Position numbers and translations under genes: made by a program. From Xanthomonas cucurbitae (lineage in GTDB: Bacteria; Pseudomonadota; Gammaproteobacteria; Xanthomonadales; Xanthomonadaceae): a DNA stretch of 64,000 nucleotides. The stretch spans positions 1 through 64,000 of the forward strand of contig NZ_MDED01000020.1 in assembly GCF_002939885.1 (NCBI RefSeq). The letters are read 5' to 3'. Shown here piece after piece: positions 17,631 through 25,979 of the stretch (position 1 is its first letter; the number at the start of each line of letters is the position of its first letter). The notes below the pieces were generated by a model, which had not been told where the DNA came from, made no database searches, and worked only from the letters and a program-made list of their open reading frames with translations.

Positions 17631-18941
17631 TCAGGACGTTTTTAGCAGACGCGCATAGAAAAAACCGTCGCAGGACTGCTCGCCGGGGAAGCGCTGCCGC
17701 CCCGGCCCTGCCACATGCCCGAACGGCGCACCCAGCGGTTGCGCCTGCGCACCGGGCGTGCGCTGCAGGAATGCGGCGATCTGGCCCTGGTTTTCGCGCG
17801 CGAGCAGCGAGCAGGTGGTGTAGAGCAACTGCCCGCCGGGCCGCAAGGTACGCCAGGTGGCATCCAGCAGGCGCGCCTGCAGGGCGCACAACGCATCGAT
17901 GTCGTCGGCGCGGCGGTGCAGCAGCACGTCCGGTTGCCGACGCACCACCCCGGTGGCCGAACACGGTGCATCCAGCAGCACCGCATCGAAGGGCTGGCCG
18001 TCCCACCACGCCGCCAGGTCGGCGGCGTCGGCGGCGTGCAAGGCCACCAGCACATCCGGCACGGTGCGCTGCAAGGTCTGCCGCACGCGCTCCAGGCGGC
18101 GCGCATCCACGTCCAGCGCGGTGAGCTGCACGCCGGGATGGCGTTCCAGCAGATGCGCCGCCTTGCCGCCGGGCGCAGCGCAGGCGTCGAGCACGCGGGC
18201 CGAGGGATCCAGTACCAGCGCATCGGCCACCTGCTGCGCGGAGCCGTCCTGCACCGAGACCACGCCCTCCGCGAAGCCCGGCAACTGGCTCACCGGCACC
18301 GCGCCCTCCAGCCGCAACGCATCCGGCAATGCCGGGTCGGTGTGTGCAGCGATACCGGCCTCGGCCAGCCGCGCCGCATAGGCCGCCGGGTCGGTGCGCC
18401 CGCGATGCACGCGCAGCCACATCGGCGCCATCTGCGCACTCGCCACGAAGATGGCTTCGGCGCGCGCGCCCCAATCCGCACGCAGCTGCTTGCGCAGCCA
18501 CGATGGCCAGCCGGCATCGTCGGCCACCGCCGGGAATCCTTCGCGCTGCGCGCGTCGCAGGAGTGCATTGACCATGCCGGCCTGACGCGGCCGGCCCAGC
18601 GCACGGCAGGCCTCCACGGTGGCCGACAAGGCCGCGTGCGCGGGCAGTTGCAGGACATCGAGCTGGGCGAAGCCGGCCATCAGCAAGGCCTTGAGTTCGG
18701 CGTCGCGCGGGGGCAGCGGGCGCTCCAGCCATTGCCGCAGCGCCACGTCGTAGGCAGGTCGGCGCCGCAATGCCGCGAAACAGATCGCCTCCACCAGCGC
18801 GCGGTCGCGCGGATCGGCCAGGCCGGGCAGCGCCGTGGCCAGCTCGGCCTTCAGCGAACGGCCCTGATCGCCTACCGCCGCCAGCACCCGCGCCGCCACC
18901 AGGCGCGAGGCGACGCCGGCCGCCCCCGTGTCGGTCGTCAT
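17631..18941 (-). CDS. rsmB: 16S rRNA (cytosine(967)-C(5))-methyltransferase RsmB
   Basis: The protein has 436 residues. The N-terminal NusB-like RNA-binding domain (about 10-140) is followed by a Rossmann methyltransferase domain. It has the SAM motif [17 protein letters not shown] (about 245), [12 protein letters not shown], the catalytic [10 protein letters not shown] (about 320) and the second cysteine in [11 protein letters not shown] (about 373). RsmB makes m5C967 in 16S rRNA. Its ATG overlaps the fmt stop codon by one base (TGATG), so translation is coupled. The fmt-rsmB order is conserved in proteobacteria. Confidence 0.96.
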   Translation of the reverse strand: MTTDTGAAGVASRLVAARVLAAVGDQGRSLKAELATALPGLADPRDRALVEAICFAALRRRPAYDVALRQWLERPLPPRDAELKALLMAGFAQLDVLQLPAHAALSATVEACRALGRPRQAGMVNALLRRAQREGFPAVADDAGWPSWLRKQLRADWGARAEAIFVASAQMAPMWLRVHRGRTDPAAYAARLAEAGIAAHTDPALPDALRLEGAVPVSQLPGFAEGVVSVQDGSAQQVADALVLDPSARVLDACAAPGGKAAHLLERHPGVQLTALDVDARRLERVRQTLQRTVPDVLVALHAADAADLAAWWDGQPFDAVLLDAPCSATGVVRRQPDVLLHRRADDIDALCALQARLLDATWRTLRPGGQLLYTTCSLLARENQGQIAAFLQRTPGAQAQPLGAPFGHVAGPGRQRFPGEQSCDGFFYARLLKTS

Positions 18942-19864
18942 CAGCGCAGCGCCGGCAGGTCGCGACGCGCGTTGAGGTAGTCGGCGGCGGTGATCGCCTT
19001 GCCGCCCTCACGCTGCAACACGCGCACCCGCAACGCGCCCTGCCCGCAGGCGATGTCGATGCCCTGCTTGCTGGCGGCCAGCAAGGTGCCCGGAGGCTGT
19101 TGATGCGCCAGCTCCAGCGCCACGGCGCCATGCAGGCGCACGCGCTCGCCGGCCAGGATCGCCTCGGCGACCGGCCAGGGATTGAACGCCCGCACGCGCC
19201 GCGCCAGCTCCTGCGCCGGCTGCGCCCAGTCCAGCCGTGCCTGCGCCTTGTCCAGCTTGTGCGCATAGGTCACGCCTTCGGCTGGCTGCGGTTGCGCCAC
19301 CGGGCGGATACCGGCGCGCAGCAGCCCCAGGCCGTCGGACAGCACCTGCGCACCCAGCGCGGCCAGGCGGTCGTGCAGTTGGCCGCCGGTTTCCTGTTCG
19401 CCGATCTCGATGCGCTGCGACAGCAGCACCGGGCCGGTATCCAGCCCGGCTTCCATCTGCATCAGGCACACCCCGGTGTCGCGATCGCCGGCTTCGATCG
19501 CGCGCTGGATCGGCGCGGCGCCACGCCAGCGCGGCAGCAGCGAGGCATGCACGTTCCAGCAGCCGTGGGTCGGCGCGGCCAGCACCGCCTTGGGCAGGAT
19601 CAAGCCGTAGGCCACCACCACCATCAGGTCGGCCTTAAGACCGCGCAGCGTGGCCAGCGCCTCGGGCGAACGCAGGGTCTGCGGCTGGTAGACCGGAATG
19701 CCGCGTGCGATCGCTTCCAGCTTGACCGGCGACGGCGTCAGCCCGCGCCCGCGCCCGGCCGGGCGATCGGGCTGGGTGTAGACCGCCACCACTTCATGCC
19801 GCTGCGCGGCGGCGCGCAACGAAGCGACAGCGAAGTCCGGGGTACCGGCGAAGACGATTCTCAT
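18941..19864 (-). CDS. fmt: methionyl-tRNA formyltransferase
   Basis: The protein has 307 residues, the usual length. Fmt formylates initiator Met-tRNA using 10-formyl-tetrahydrofolate. It has the N-terminal [13 protein letters not shown], the folate/catalytic [20 protein letters not shown] (about 105-124), the [20 protein letters not shown] segment, and a C-terminal OB-like tRNA-binding domain (about 205-305). The def gene, which removes the formyl group, lies 362 bases upstream on the same strand. The gap between them is filled by an inverted repeat, instead of the tight def-fmt overlap seen in many bacteria. Confidence 0.97.
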   Translation of the reverse strand: MRIVFAGTPDFAVASLRAAAQRHEVVAVYTQPDRPAGRGRGLTPSPVKLEAIARGIPVYQPQTLRSPEALATLRGLKADLMVVVAYGLILPKAVLAAPTHGCWNVHASLLPRWRGAAPIQRAIEAGDRDTGVCLMQMEAGLDTGPVLLSQRIEIGEQETGGQLHDRLAALGAQVLSDGLGLLRAGIRPVAQPQPAEGVTYAHKLDKAQARLDWAQPAQELARRVRAFNPWPVAEAILAGERVRLHGAVALELAHQQPPGTLLAASKQGIDIACGQGALRVRVLQREGGKAITAADYLNARRDLPALR

Positions 19865-19865
19865 A

Positions 19866-20222
19866 AGGGGATTCGGGATTCGGGAGTGGGGATTGGCAAC
19901 GGCGGGAGCCGGATGACCGAGGCGGAACCGGGGCCGGTGCAGTGGGAGGCGTCAGCGCTTGAGTGGCGACAGCGGTGGCGGTGAGTGCCCCAGGGCCGGA
20001 AAGGCGGTGCAGCGGGATTCGGATGGACAACCGTGGCTCACCGGCGCGGCGTGTCCGTGCAAGCGGGCAGACGGCGCCGCATCAAAGCGCGATACCACCC
20101 TGGCATCCCGGCCCAGCGGCCCCATCCTTCCGCCTGCGCGCAATGGGGTGACCAAGTTCGGGCAATCAGCAGCGCGCGCAGAACCGCCGTTGCCAATCCC
20201 CAATCCCGACTCCCCAATCCCC
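19866..20222. repeat. def-fmt spacer bounded by inverted GGGAATC-type repeats
   Basis: The 18-base sequence GGGGATTGGCAACGGCGG at 19888-19905 recurs as its exact reverse complement at 20184-20201. Both copies are flanked by GGGATTC heptamer repeats (19866-19887 and 20202-20222). They enclose about 280 bases with no convincing gene. A transcript crossing the spacer could form a long stem, or the unit may be a small non-autonomous repeat element. Confidence 0.65.
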
Positions 20223-20226
20223 GCCC

Positions 20227-20739
20227 TCAAGCCACATGCTTACGCAGTTTGGCCAGCTTCTTGCGCACCATTTCACGCTTGAGCGGCGACAGATAGTCCA
20301 CGAACAACTTGCCGTCCAGGTGGTCCATCTCGTGCTGGATGCAGACCGCCAGCAGGCCATCGGTGTTCAGCTCCTGGGCCTGCCCCTGGCGGTCGAGATA
20401 GCGCACGGTGATCGTCTCGGCGCGGCTGACGTCGGCAAAGATGCCCGGCACCGACAGGCAGCCTTCCTGGTAGACCTGCTCGCCCTGCCGGGTGAGGATC
20501 TTGGGGTTGACGAACACCTGCGGGGCGTTCTTCTCCTCGCTGACGTCGATCACCATGAAACGCTTGTGCACGTCCACCTGACTGGCAGCCAGGCCGATGC
20601 CGGGCGCCTCGTACATGGTCTGGAACATGTCGTCGAGCAGCGTCTGGAACGCCGGGCTGACCACCTCGGCGGCGTCGACCGGCACGGCCTTGGTGCGCAG
20701 CCGCGGGTCGGGAAATTCAACGATAGGAAGCACAGCCAT
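20227..20739 (-). CDS. def: peptide deformylase
   Basis: The protein has 170 residues. Def removes the N-formyl group from nascent proteins. All three catalytic motifs are present: GIGLAASQ (47-54), EGCLSVP with metal ligand C94, and QHEMDHLDG with H136, E137 and H140. I use the ATG at 20739 ([14 protein letters not shown]), the family N-terminus; the in-frame extension upstream is not conserved-looking. The gene is divergent from the LysM gene (131 bases between starts) and upstream of fmt-rsmB on the same strand. Confidence 0.97.
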   Translation of the reverse strand: MAVLPIVEFPDPRLRTKAVPVDAAEVVSPAFQTLLDDMFQTMYEAPGIGLAASQVDVHKRFMVIDVSEEKNAPQVFVNPKILTRQGEQVYQEGCLSVPGIFADVSRAETITVRYLDRQGQAQELNTDGLLAVCIQHEMDHLDGKLFVDYLSPLKREMVRKKLAKLRKHVA

Positions 20740-20802
20740 GCGATTACCCGTCTGGGAACACCGGCCCAGCGCCGGCAAGACAGTGTCATTCTAGCGCAAT
20801 GC

Positions 20803-20833
20803 TTGCGTAGCGCCCCGGTTTCTGGACTATAGT
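20803..20833 (+). promoter_or_regulatory. candidate sigma-70 promoter of the LysM gene
   Basis: TTGCGT (20803-20808) and TATAGT (20828-20833) are separated by 19 bases, somewhat longer than ideal. They precede the ATG at 20871 by about 38 bases. The spacing makes this a weak call. Confidence 0.35.
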
Positions 20834-20870
20834 GCGCGGACCTGTTGGGGAATCAGGCAAGAAGGCACTC

Positions 20871-22007
20871 ATGTTGAACCGACTTCGTACGGTCGTCGCT
20901 GCGGCGATGCTGACCGTCGCGACCTACGCTGCCGCGCAAGCGGTGGGCGAACATCCAGACACCTATGTGGTCCGCAAGGGCGATACCTTGTGGGACATTG
21001 CCGGGCGTTTCCTGCAAAAACCGTGGCTGTGGCCGGAGATCTGGCAGGCCAACCCGCAGATCCAGAACCCGCACCTGATCTACCCGGGCGACGTCATCAG
21101 CCTGGCCTACCTGGACCGCGTCGGCAAAGGCACGGTCCAGCCCGGCCCGCGCCAGGAAGCGCCGATCAACGCCATTCCACTGGCCGACGTCGAGCCGTTC
21201 CTGAAGAACCTGCGCGTGGTCGAGGACTTCGACGAGCTGCCCTACGTGGTCGGCCTGGAAGGCGGCCGCTCGCGTGCCACCTCCGGACAGGTGGCCTATG
21301 TGGTCGGCCTGGAGGACGCGCAGCCGGGCCAGCGCTTTGCGGTGGTGCGCCCAACCGTGAAGTTCACCCTGCCCAAGCACAACGAAGACCTGGACATGGC
21401 GGGCAATACCACCGCTGGCGCCGGCAATATCTGGAAGAACTTCATCGCGCCGAGCACGCGCCGCGAGTTCCTCGGCTACGAACTGGCCCAGGTGAACGTC
21501 GGCACCATCACCCGCAGCGCGGCCGGCGGCAACTCCAAGGCAGCGACCCTGCTATTGCAGGACAGCGGCCGCGAAGTGCGTGCCGGCGACCGCATCGTGG
21601 CGGTGGAAGCGCAGCCCTACGACCTGCAGTTCATTCCGCACCCGCCGTCCGAACAGGCGCTGCAGACCGAATTGCGCGTGCTGGCCGTCTCCGACGCCTT
21701 CATCGTGGGTGGCACCCGCGATGTGATCGCCATTTCCGGCGGCGCCCGCGAAGGCATCAACAACGGCACGGTGTTCTCGATCTGGCGCAAGGGCCGCACG
21801 GTCAGCGACCGCGTCAAGCACGCGCGCTTCTCGCGCACCGATGACGACTTCGACGGCCCGTCCGGGTCCACCGTTGGCCTGCCCGACGAATACGCCTCGC
21901 ACGCGATGGTGTTCCGCACCTACGACAAGGTCAGCTACGCGCTGGTGATGGAAAGCGCCAAGCCGACCGGCCTGGGGTATTTCGTCAAGCATCCTGACGC
22001 GCAGTAA
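20871..22007 (+). CDS. LysM peptidoglycan-binding periplasmic protein
   Basis: The protein has 378 residues. A signal peptide (about 1-22, AAAMLTVATYAAAQA) precedes one LysM domain (about 30-80, YVVRKGDTLWDIAGRFL...LIYPGDVISLAYL). The remaining 290 residues form an uncharacterised domain conserved in this group. LysM binds N-acetylglucosamine-containing glycans, so the protein probably sits on the cell wall. No hydrolase motif is evident. It starts at ATG 20871 with an AAGAAGG-type site upstream. The location between def and dprA is usual for gammaproteobacteria. Confidence 0.9.
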   Translation: MLNRLRTVVAAAMLTVATYAAAQAVGEHPDTYVVRKGDTLWDIAGRFLQKPWLWPEIWQANPQIQNPHLIYPGDVISLAYLDRVGKGTVQPGPRQEAPINAIPLADVEPFLKNLRVVEDFDELPYVVGLEGGRSRATSGQVAYVVGLEDAQPGQRFAVVRPTVKFTLPKHNEDLDMAGNTTAGAGNIWKNFIAPSTRREFLGYELAQVNVGTITRSAAGGNSKAATLLLQDSGREVRAGDRIVAVEAQPYDLQFIPHPPSEQALQTELRVLAVSDAFIVGGTRDVIAISGGAREGINNGTVFSIWRKGRTVSDRVKHARFSRTDDDFDGPSGSTVGLPDEYASHAMVFRTYDKVSYALVMESAKPTGLGYFVKHPDAQ

Positions 22008-22030
22008 GCGTCAATTCCGATGCGATCACG

Positions 22031-22060
22031 CGACGGCGCCTGAGGGCGCCGTCGTCGTTT
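22031..22060 (+). terminator. Rho-independent terminator after the LysM gene
   Basis: The arms CGACGGCGCC (22031-22040) and GGCGCCGTCG (22045-22054) form a perfect 10-bp stem with a TGAG loop, followed by TCGTTT. It ends 13 bases before the dprA start. Confidence 0.75.
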
Positions 22061-22072
22061 GCGGCCCAGGCT

Positions 22073-23215
22073 ATGCACATGGCCCACACCGACTCCGATC
22101 TCCGCGCATTGCTGACCTTGCTGCTGGCCGGTGGCCGCAGCCCGCCACGGCGCGCCTTGCTGGGCGACTTCGCCAGCCCCGCCGGCGTACTGGCGGCCGG
22201 GCCGGATGCCTGGCGCGCAGCCGGTTGCGATGCACTGCAGACAGCCCGCTTGCAGGCACCTGACGCGCCCGCCCTGGAAGCCGCCCTGCACTGGTGCGCG
22301 CAGCCCGGGCATCATCTGGTCGGCTGGCAGGATCCGGATTACCCCGCGCTGCTGCGTCACATCGCCAATCCACCACTGGCCCTGTTCGTGGATGGCGACC
22401 CGGCCGCGCTCTGGCATCCCGGCGTGGCCGTGGTCGGTAGCCGCTCGGCCACCGCTGGCGGGCGCGACCATGCCCGCGCGTTTGCCTCCAGCCTGGCCGG
22501 CGCCGGGCTGGGCATCGTCAGCGGCATGGCCGCCGGCGTGGATGCAAACGCGCACGAGGCCGCGCTGGCCCACGCCGACGGCATGACCGTGGCAGTGGTC
22601 GGCACGGGCGTGGATGTGGCCTATCCCGCCCATCACCAACGCCTGCGTGAGCGTATCGCCGCACGCGGCGCGGTGGTCAGCGAATACCTGCCGGGTACCG
22701 GCGCGGTGGCGGCGCACTTCCCGGCCCGCAACCGGATCATCGCCGGACTGGCGCTGGGCACCCTGGTGGTCGAGGCCGCGATGCGCTCGGGCGCACTGAT
22801 TACCGCGCGCCTGGCCGCCGAGGCCGGGCGCGAGGTGTTCGCCCTGCCCGGCTCGCTGCACAACCCGCTCGCGCGCGGCTGTCATCACCTGATCCGGCAA
22901 GGCGCCACCCTGGCGCAGGAACCTGCCCAGGTCCTCGATGGGCTGCAACTGCTTTCGGGCGAATTGGCTGCGGCCTTGCGCGAGCGCCTGGCCGCCCCCA
23001 CTCCTGTTTCCGCCAGATCGTCCGGCTCCGCCCCGGCACGCCGGGACCCCGACTACCAGCGCTTGTGGCAGGCACTGGGCCACGACCCCACCCCTATGGA
23101 TTCACTGATCCAACGCACTGGATTGACGGCCGCAGCGCTGTCCTCCATGCTGCTCATCATGGAACTGGAGGGAGACGTGGTTGTCGAGCACGGTCGCTAT
23201 ACCCGCAATCCCTAG
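22073..23215 (+). CDS. dprA: DNA-processing protein DprA (Smf)
   Basis: The protein has 380 residues. DprA loads RecA on incoming single-stranded DNA during natural transformation. It has an N-terminal SAM-like region (about 5-65) and the Rossmann-type DNA-binding core with VAVVGSRSATAGG (about 119), GLGIVSGMAAGVDANAHEAAL, SEYLPGTGAVAAHFPARNRIIAGL and VFALPGS. A C-terminal winged-helix DprA_WH domain (about 320-378) completes it. An alternative ATG at 22079 would remove two residues. It starts the dprA-smg group, which usually leads into topA. Confidence 0.95.
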   Translation: MHMAHTDSDLRALLTLLLAGGRSPPRRALLGDFASPAGVLAAGPDAWRAAGCDALQTARLQAPDAPALEAALHWCAQPGHHLVGWQDPDYPALLRHIANPPLALFVDGDPAALWHPGVAVVGSRSATAGGRDHARAFASSLAGAGLGIVSGMAAGVDANAHEAALAHADGMTVAVVGTGVDVAYPAHHQRLRERIAARGAVVSEYLPGTGAVAAHFPARNRIIAGLALGTLVVEAAMRSGALITARLAAEAGREVFALPGSLHNPLARGCHHLIRQGATLAQEPAQVLDGLQLLSGELAAALRERLAAPTPVSARSSGSAPARRDPDYQRLWQALGHDPTPMDSLIQRTGLTAAALSSMLLIMELEGDVVVEHGRYTRNP

Positions 23216-23257
23216 TTTCTTCACCTCCACAGCGTCGCGCGACGCAGGCCGAGGGCA

Positions 23258-23731
23258 ATGAAAGAGAGCATTCTCGATGTACTGCTGTACCTGTTCGAAC
23301 ACTATTTCAGCGAAGACGCGGACCTGGTCCGCGACCGTGATTCGCTCCAGAATGGCCTGATCCAGGCCGGTTTCAGCCCCGCAGAAATCAGCAAGGCGTT
23401 CGACTGGCTGGACGCGCTCTCCGAGCAGCGGCCCAGTGTGGCGAGCCCGCATGTCGATGGACCAGTGCGCATCTACCACGGCCCGGAGCTGGACAAGCTC
23501 GATGTGGATTGCCGTGGTTTCCTGCTGTTTCTCGAACAGCAGCGCATACTCGACGCCGACCAGCGCGAGCTGGTGCTGGACCGCGCCATGGCGCTGGACC
23601 AGGACGAGCTGGACCTGGACGACCTCAAGTGGGTGGTGCTGATGGTGTTGTTCAACCAACCGGGCGCAGAGGCGGCCTATGCCTGGATGGAAACCCAGAT
23701 GTTCCTGGACGAGCCTGAACCCGTACACTAA
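23258..23731 (+). CDS. smg: Smg protein (DUF494)
   Basis: The protein has 157 acidic residues and is all-helical. The typical start [17 protein letters not shown] and the repeated D/E-L-D helices ([27 protein letters not shown]) identify DUF494. The biochemical function is unknown. The dprA-smg-topA order is conserved in many gammaproteobacteria, and links to DNA topology or processing have only been inferred. It starts 42 bases after dprA, likely in the same transcript. Confidence 0.95.
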   Translation: MKESILDVLLYLFEHYFSEDADLVRDRDSLQNGLIQAGFSPAEISKAFDWLDALSEQRPSVASPHVDGPVRIYHGPELDKLDVDCRGFLLFLEQQRILDADQRELVLDRAMALDQDELDLDDLKWVVLMVLFNQPGAEAAYAWMETQMFLDEPEPVH

Positions 23732-23771
23732 AGATTGAAGCCGCCATGGACGTGCGCGCGAGGGGACGGGG

Positions 23772-24491
23772 ATGAGCAGTTGGTATTACGCCGGAGGCAA
23801 CCACCAGCGGCGTGGCCCGGTGACCGACGAGGTCCTGCGCGGCCTGTATCGCGATCGCCAGATCGCCCTGGACACGCCGGTCTGGCGCGACGGGATGGAC
23901 CAGTGGCGGCCGCTCTCTGCTTGCGCCGCCGAACTCGGCCCGCCGGTGTCCAGCGACCTGCACGCTGCACCAGCGCCACCGCCGCTACCGATGGCGGTAC
24001 CTGATGCCTGGCATGCCCGCCCCGCTGCGACGACGCCCCACCCGTCGAGAAGCTCGGGCTGGCCGCTGGTGTTGACGCTGATCGCGATCATTGGCGGCTT
24101 TGTCGTCGTGGTCGCAGCCAGGATGCTGGCCGCGATCGCCGTGCCCGCCTACAAGGACTACCTGGCCCGCGCCGAGGTCACCCAGGCAGTTACCGCATTG
24201 GCACCGCTGAAGCCGCAGATTGCCGCCTTCCGTGCCCGCGAAGGCCGCTGTCCGGTCAATGCCGACGCCGGCTTCCAGCCGCCGGAACACTACGCGACCG
24301 ATGTGCTGGCCAGCGTGCAGATCGGCCGCTTCGATACCGCCAACTGCGGTATCGAAGCGCTGCTGCAGTCACCGGACTCGCCCAGGATCGACGGCAAGGT
24401 CCTGTGGCTGGACTTCGATGCCGATGCCGGTCGCTGGCACTGCAGTTCCGAGATCGACGACCACCAACTTCCGCAGCAGTGCCGCGGCTGA
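23772..24491 (+). CDS. GYF_2-domain membrane protein with pilin-like C-terminal domain
   Basis: The protein has 239 residues. A GYF_2 domain (about 2-50, WYYAGGNHQRRGPV...VWRDGMDQWRPL) is followed by a Pro/Ala-rich linker and one membrane helix (about 96-121). The helix runs into a segment very like a type IVa pilin N-terminus after its helix (AIAVPAYKDYLARAEVTQAV). A small domain with two cysteines (ECR/NCG-type positions, about 157 and 193) ends the protein. There is no prepilin peptidase site, so it is not a normal pilin; the pilin stalk is exposed through an internal helix. It is co-directional with a second GYF protein 40 bases downstream. Confidence 0.8.
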   Translation: MSSWYYAGGNHQRRGPVTDEVLRGLYRDRQIALDTPVWRDGMDQWRPLSACAAELGPPVSSDLHAAPAPPPLPMAVPDAWHARPAATTPHPSRSSGWPLVLTLIAIIGGFVVVVAARMLAAIAVPAYKDYLARAEVTQAVTALAPLKPQIAAFRAREGRCPVNADAGFQPPEHYATDVLASVQIGRFDTANCGIEALLQSPDSPRIDGKVLWLDFDADAGRWHCSSEIDDHQLPQQCRG

Positions 24492-24531
24492 GCGGCTGCT
24501 GCACGCACATCGCACCATCAAGGGGACATTC

Positions 24532-25797
24532 ATGACGCAGTGGTATTACGCCGACGCACAGCGGCAACGCCAGGGGCCGGTGGACACGGACACGCTGGTC
24601 GCACGCCTGTCGCAGGGCCTGGTCGACCGTCGCAGCCTGGTCTGGCGCGAAGGCCTGCCACAGTGGGTGACGCTGGGCGATGTCGCGGCCGAATTGGGGC
24701 TGGATGCGCCGCTAGCGGCCTCCGCGCCGCCGGCCGCCGATCCCGCTGCGGTCGGCTTGGCGAAGGAGGGGGCGCCAGTGGCGGGCACATCGACCGCCGA
24801 TGCCACAGAGCAGGACTGGTCGCAGCAGGCAACCCCTGTCGTGGCCAAGCCGGACGCGCCGGCCGAGCCAGCGCCAGCTGCCGCCAGCGCGCCCGTGGCG
24901 CCCGCAACTGCCTCACCGCTGCCCGGCTCACGCGCAGAAGACCCGCTGCAGACTGCCTTGCACCCGGACGCCGCGCAGCCCCTGTCCGGCGCCAGCGGCC
25001 CGGCGGGGTCGCAAAGCGATGCATCTTGGTCCAGTGCAGCGGATGCCACAGCGCCACTCCCGACCTCGGCAGCGGCATCCCCACGTCAACCGCCATCGAC
25101 CACCACGCCGCTGCCAACCGCCTGGGATACCCCGGCCGGCTCCGCACCGTTCGCCGGCAGCGCAGCACCTGACGCAGCGGTCGTCTACGCCGGCCTGTGG
25201 CGCCGCGTGGCGGCCAGCATCCTGGACAGCCTGGTCACCACCTTTGCGGTCTACCTGATCGTGATCCCGCTGGTGTTCCTGCTGGCCTTCAGTGCCGGGA
25301 TGAGCGATGCCGGCGCTGCGCTGGACGATGGCAGCGCGTTCAGCATTGCGCTGTTGGTGCTGGCCTACGGCATCGGCCTGGCCATCCCCACGCTGTACTT
25401 CGCCTGGATGCAGTCCAGCCGGCTCCAGGCCAGCCTGGGCAAGCTCGCCTGCGGCATCAAGGTGGTGCGCGCCGACAGCCATGGCGCCCGGGTCGGCTTC
25501 TGGCGCAACCTGCTGCGCTACGTGGCCTACATGCTAATCAGCGTGCTCACCCTGGGCATCGGCGTGATCGTGGCCGCCTTCATGGCCGGCATGAGCGCGC
25601 GCAAGCAGGCCCCGCACGACAAGGTGTGCAAGACCCTGGTGGTGGACCGCTGGGCCTTCACCGACCATCCGGAGCGGCAGTCCAAGGGACTGGATACGGT
25701 CTCGATCGTGGTGCTGGTCATTTATGCGGTGCTGCTGGTGCTGTCCATCGTGGTCGGCGCGCTCGTGATGGCGACGATCGGAATGAGCCGGAGCTAG
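24532..25797 (+). CDS. GYF_2 and RDD-domain membrane protein
   Basis: The protein has 421 residues from the ATG at 24532 (MTQWYYADAQRQ), preceded by AAGGGGAC. It has an N-terminal GYF_2 domain (2-48), a 150-residue Ala/Pro/Ser/Thr-rich disordered linker, and an RDD-family membrane domain (about 220-365). The RDD domain shows AGLWRRVAASILDSLV, SLGKLACGIKVVRADSHGARVGFWRNLLRY, and four helices. A final helix sits at the C-terminus (about 393-415). Some RDD proteins act in Na+/H+ or Li+ antiport, but most are uncharacterised. The GYF domains of both neighbours probably bind proline-rich or related peptides on the cytoplasmic side. Confidence 0.85.
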   Translation: MTQWYYADAQRQRQGPVDTDTLVARLSQGLVDRRSLVWREGLPQWVTLGDVAAELGLDAPLAASAPPAADPAAVGLAKEGAPVAGTSTADATEQDWSQQATPVVAKPDAPAEPAPAAASAPVAPATASPLPGSRAEDPLQTALHPDAAQPLSGASGPAGSQSDASWSSAADATAPLPTSAAASPRQPPSTTTPLPTAWDTPAGSAPFAGSAAPDAAVVYAGLWRRVAASILDSLVTTFAVYLIVIPLVFLLAFSAGMSDAGAALDDGSAFSIALLVLAYGIGLAIPTLYFAWMQSSRLQASLGKLACGIKVVRADSHGARVGFWRNLLRYVAYMLISVLTLGIGVIVAAFMAGMSARKQAPHDKVCKTLVVDRWAFTDHPERQSKGLDTVSIVVLVIYAVLLVLSIVVGALVMATIGMSRS

Positions 25798-25821
25798 CAG
25801 TTCGCGGTGCCGGCCGCTTGA

Positions 25822-25848
25822 CACGGCGGCGTCCGCCGTGATCTTTCT
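25822..25848 (+). terminator. Rho-independent terminator after the GYF-RDD gene
   Basis: The arms CACGGCGG (25822-25829) and CCGCCGTG (25833-25840) enclose a CGT loop and are followed by ATCTTTCT. The structure lies 24 bases after the stop codon. Confidence 0.75.
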
Positions 25849-25861
25849 AATCGGCCAACTG

Positions 25862-25888
25862 AACGCCCGGGAGCACTCCCCGGGCGTT
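25862..25888. other. perfect hairpin upstream of topA
   Basis: The arms AACGCCCGGG (25862-25871) and CCCGGGCGTT (25879-25888) form a 10-bp stem with a 7-base loop. It lies about 90 bases before topA. There is no T-run beyond the stem. It could be a second terminator or part of the topA leader. Confidence 0.5.
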
Positions 25889-25979
25889 AACGTGTGGGAA
25901 ACGGCCGATCTGCTTCCCTCGACCGGCCAATTAGGCCACGCTACCCGCCCCCCGGGCTCTGCCCCAAGAAGTTGCCACC

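Noticed and set aside
17548-19266. 572-codon frame overlapping rsmB and fmt
   Set aside because: Same-strand shifted frame of two confidently identified genes, without any domain pattern.
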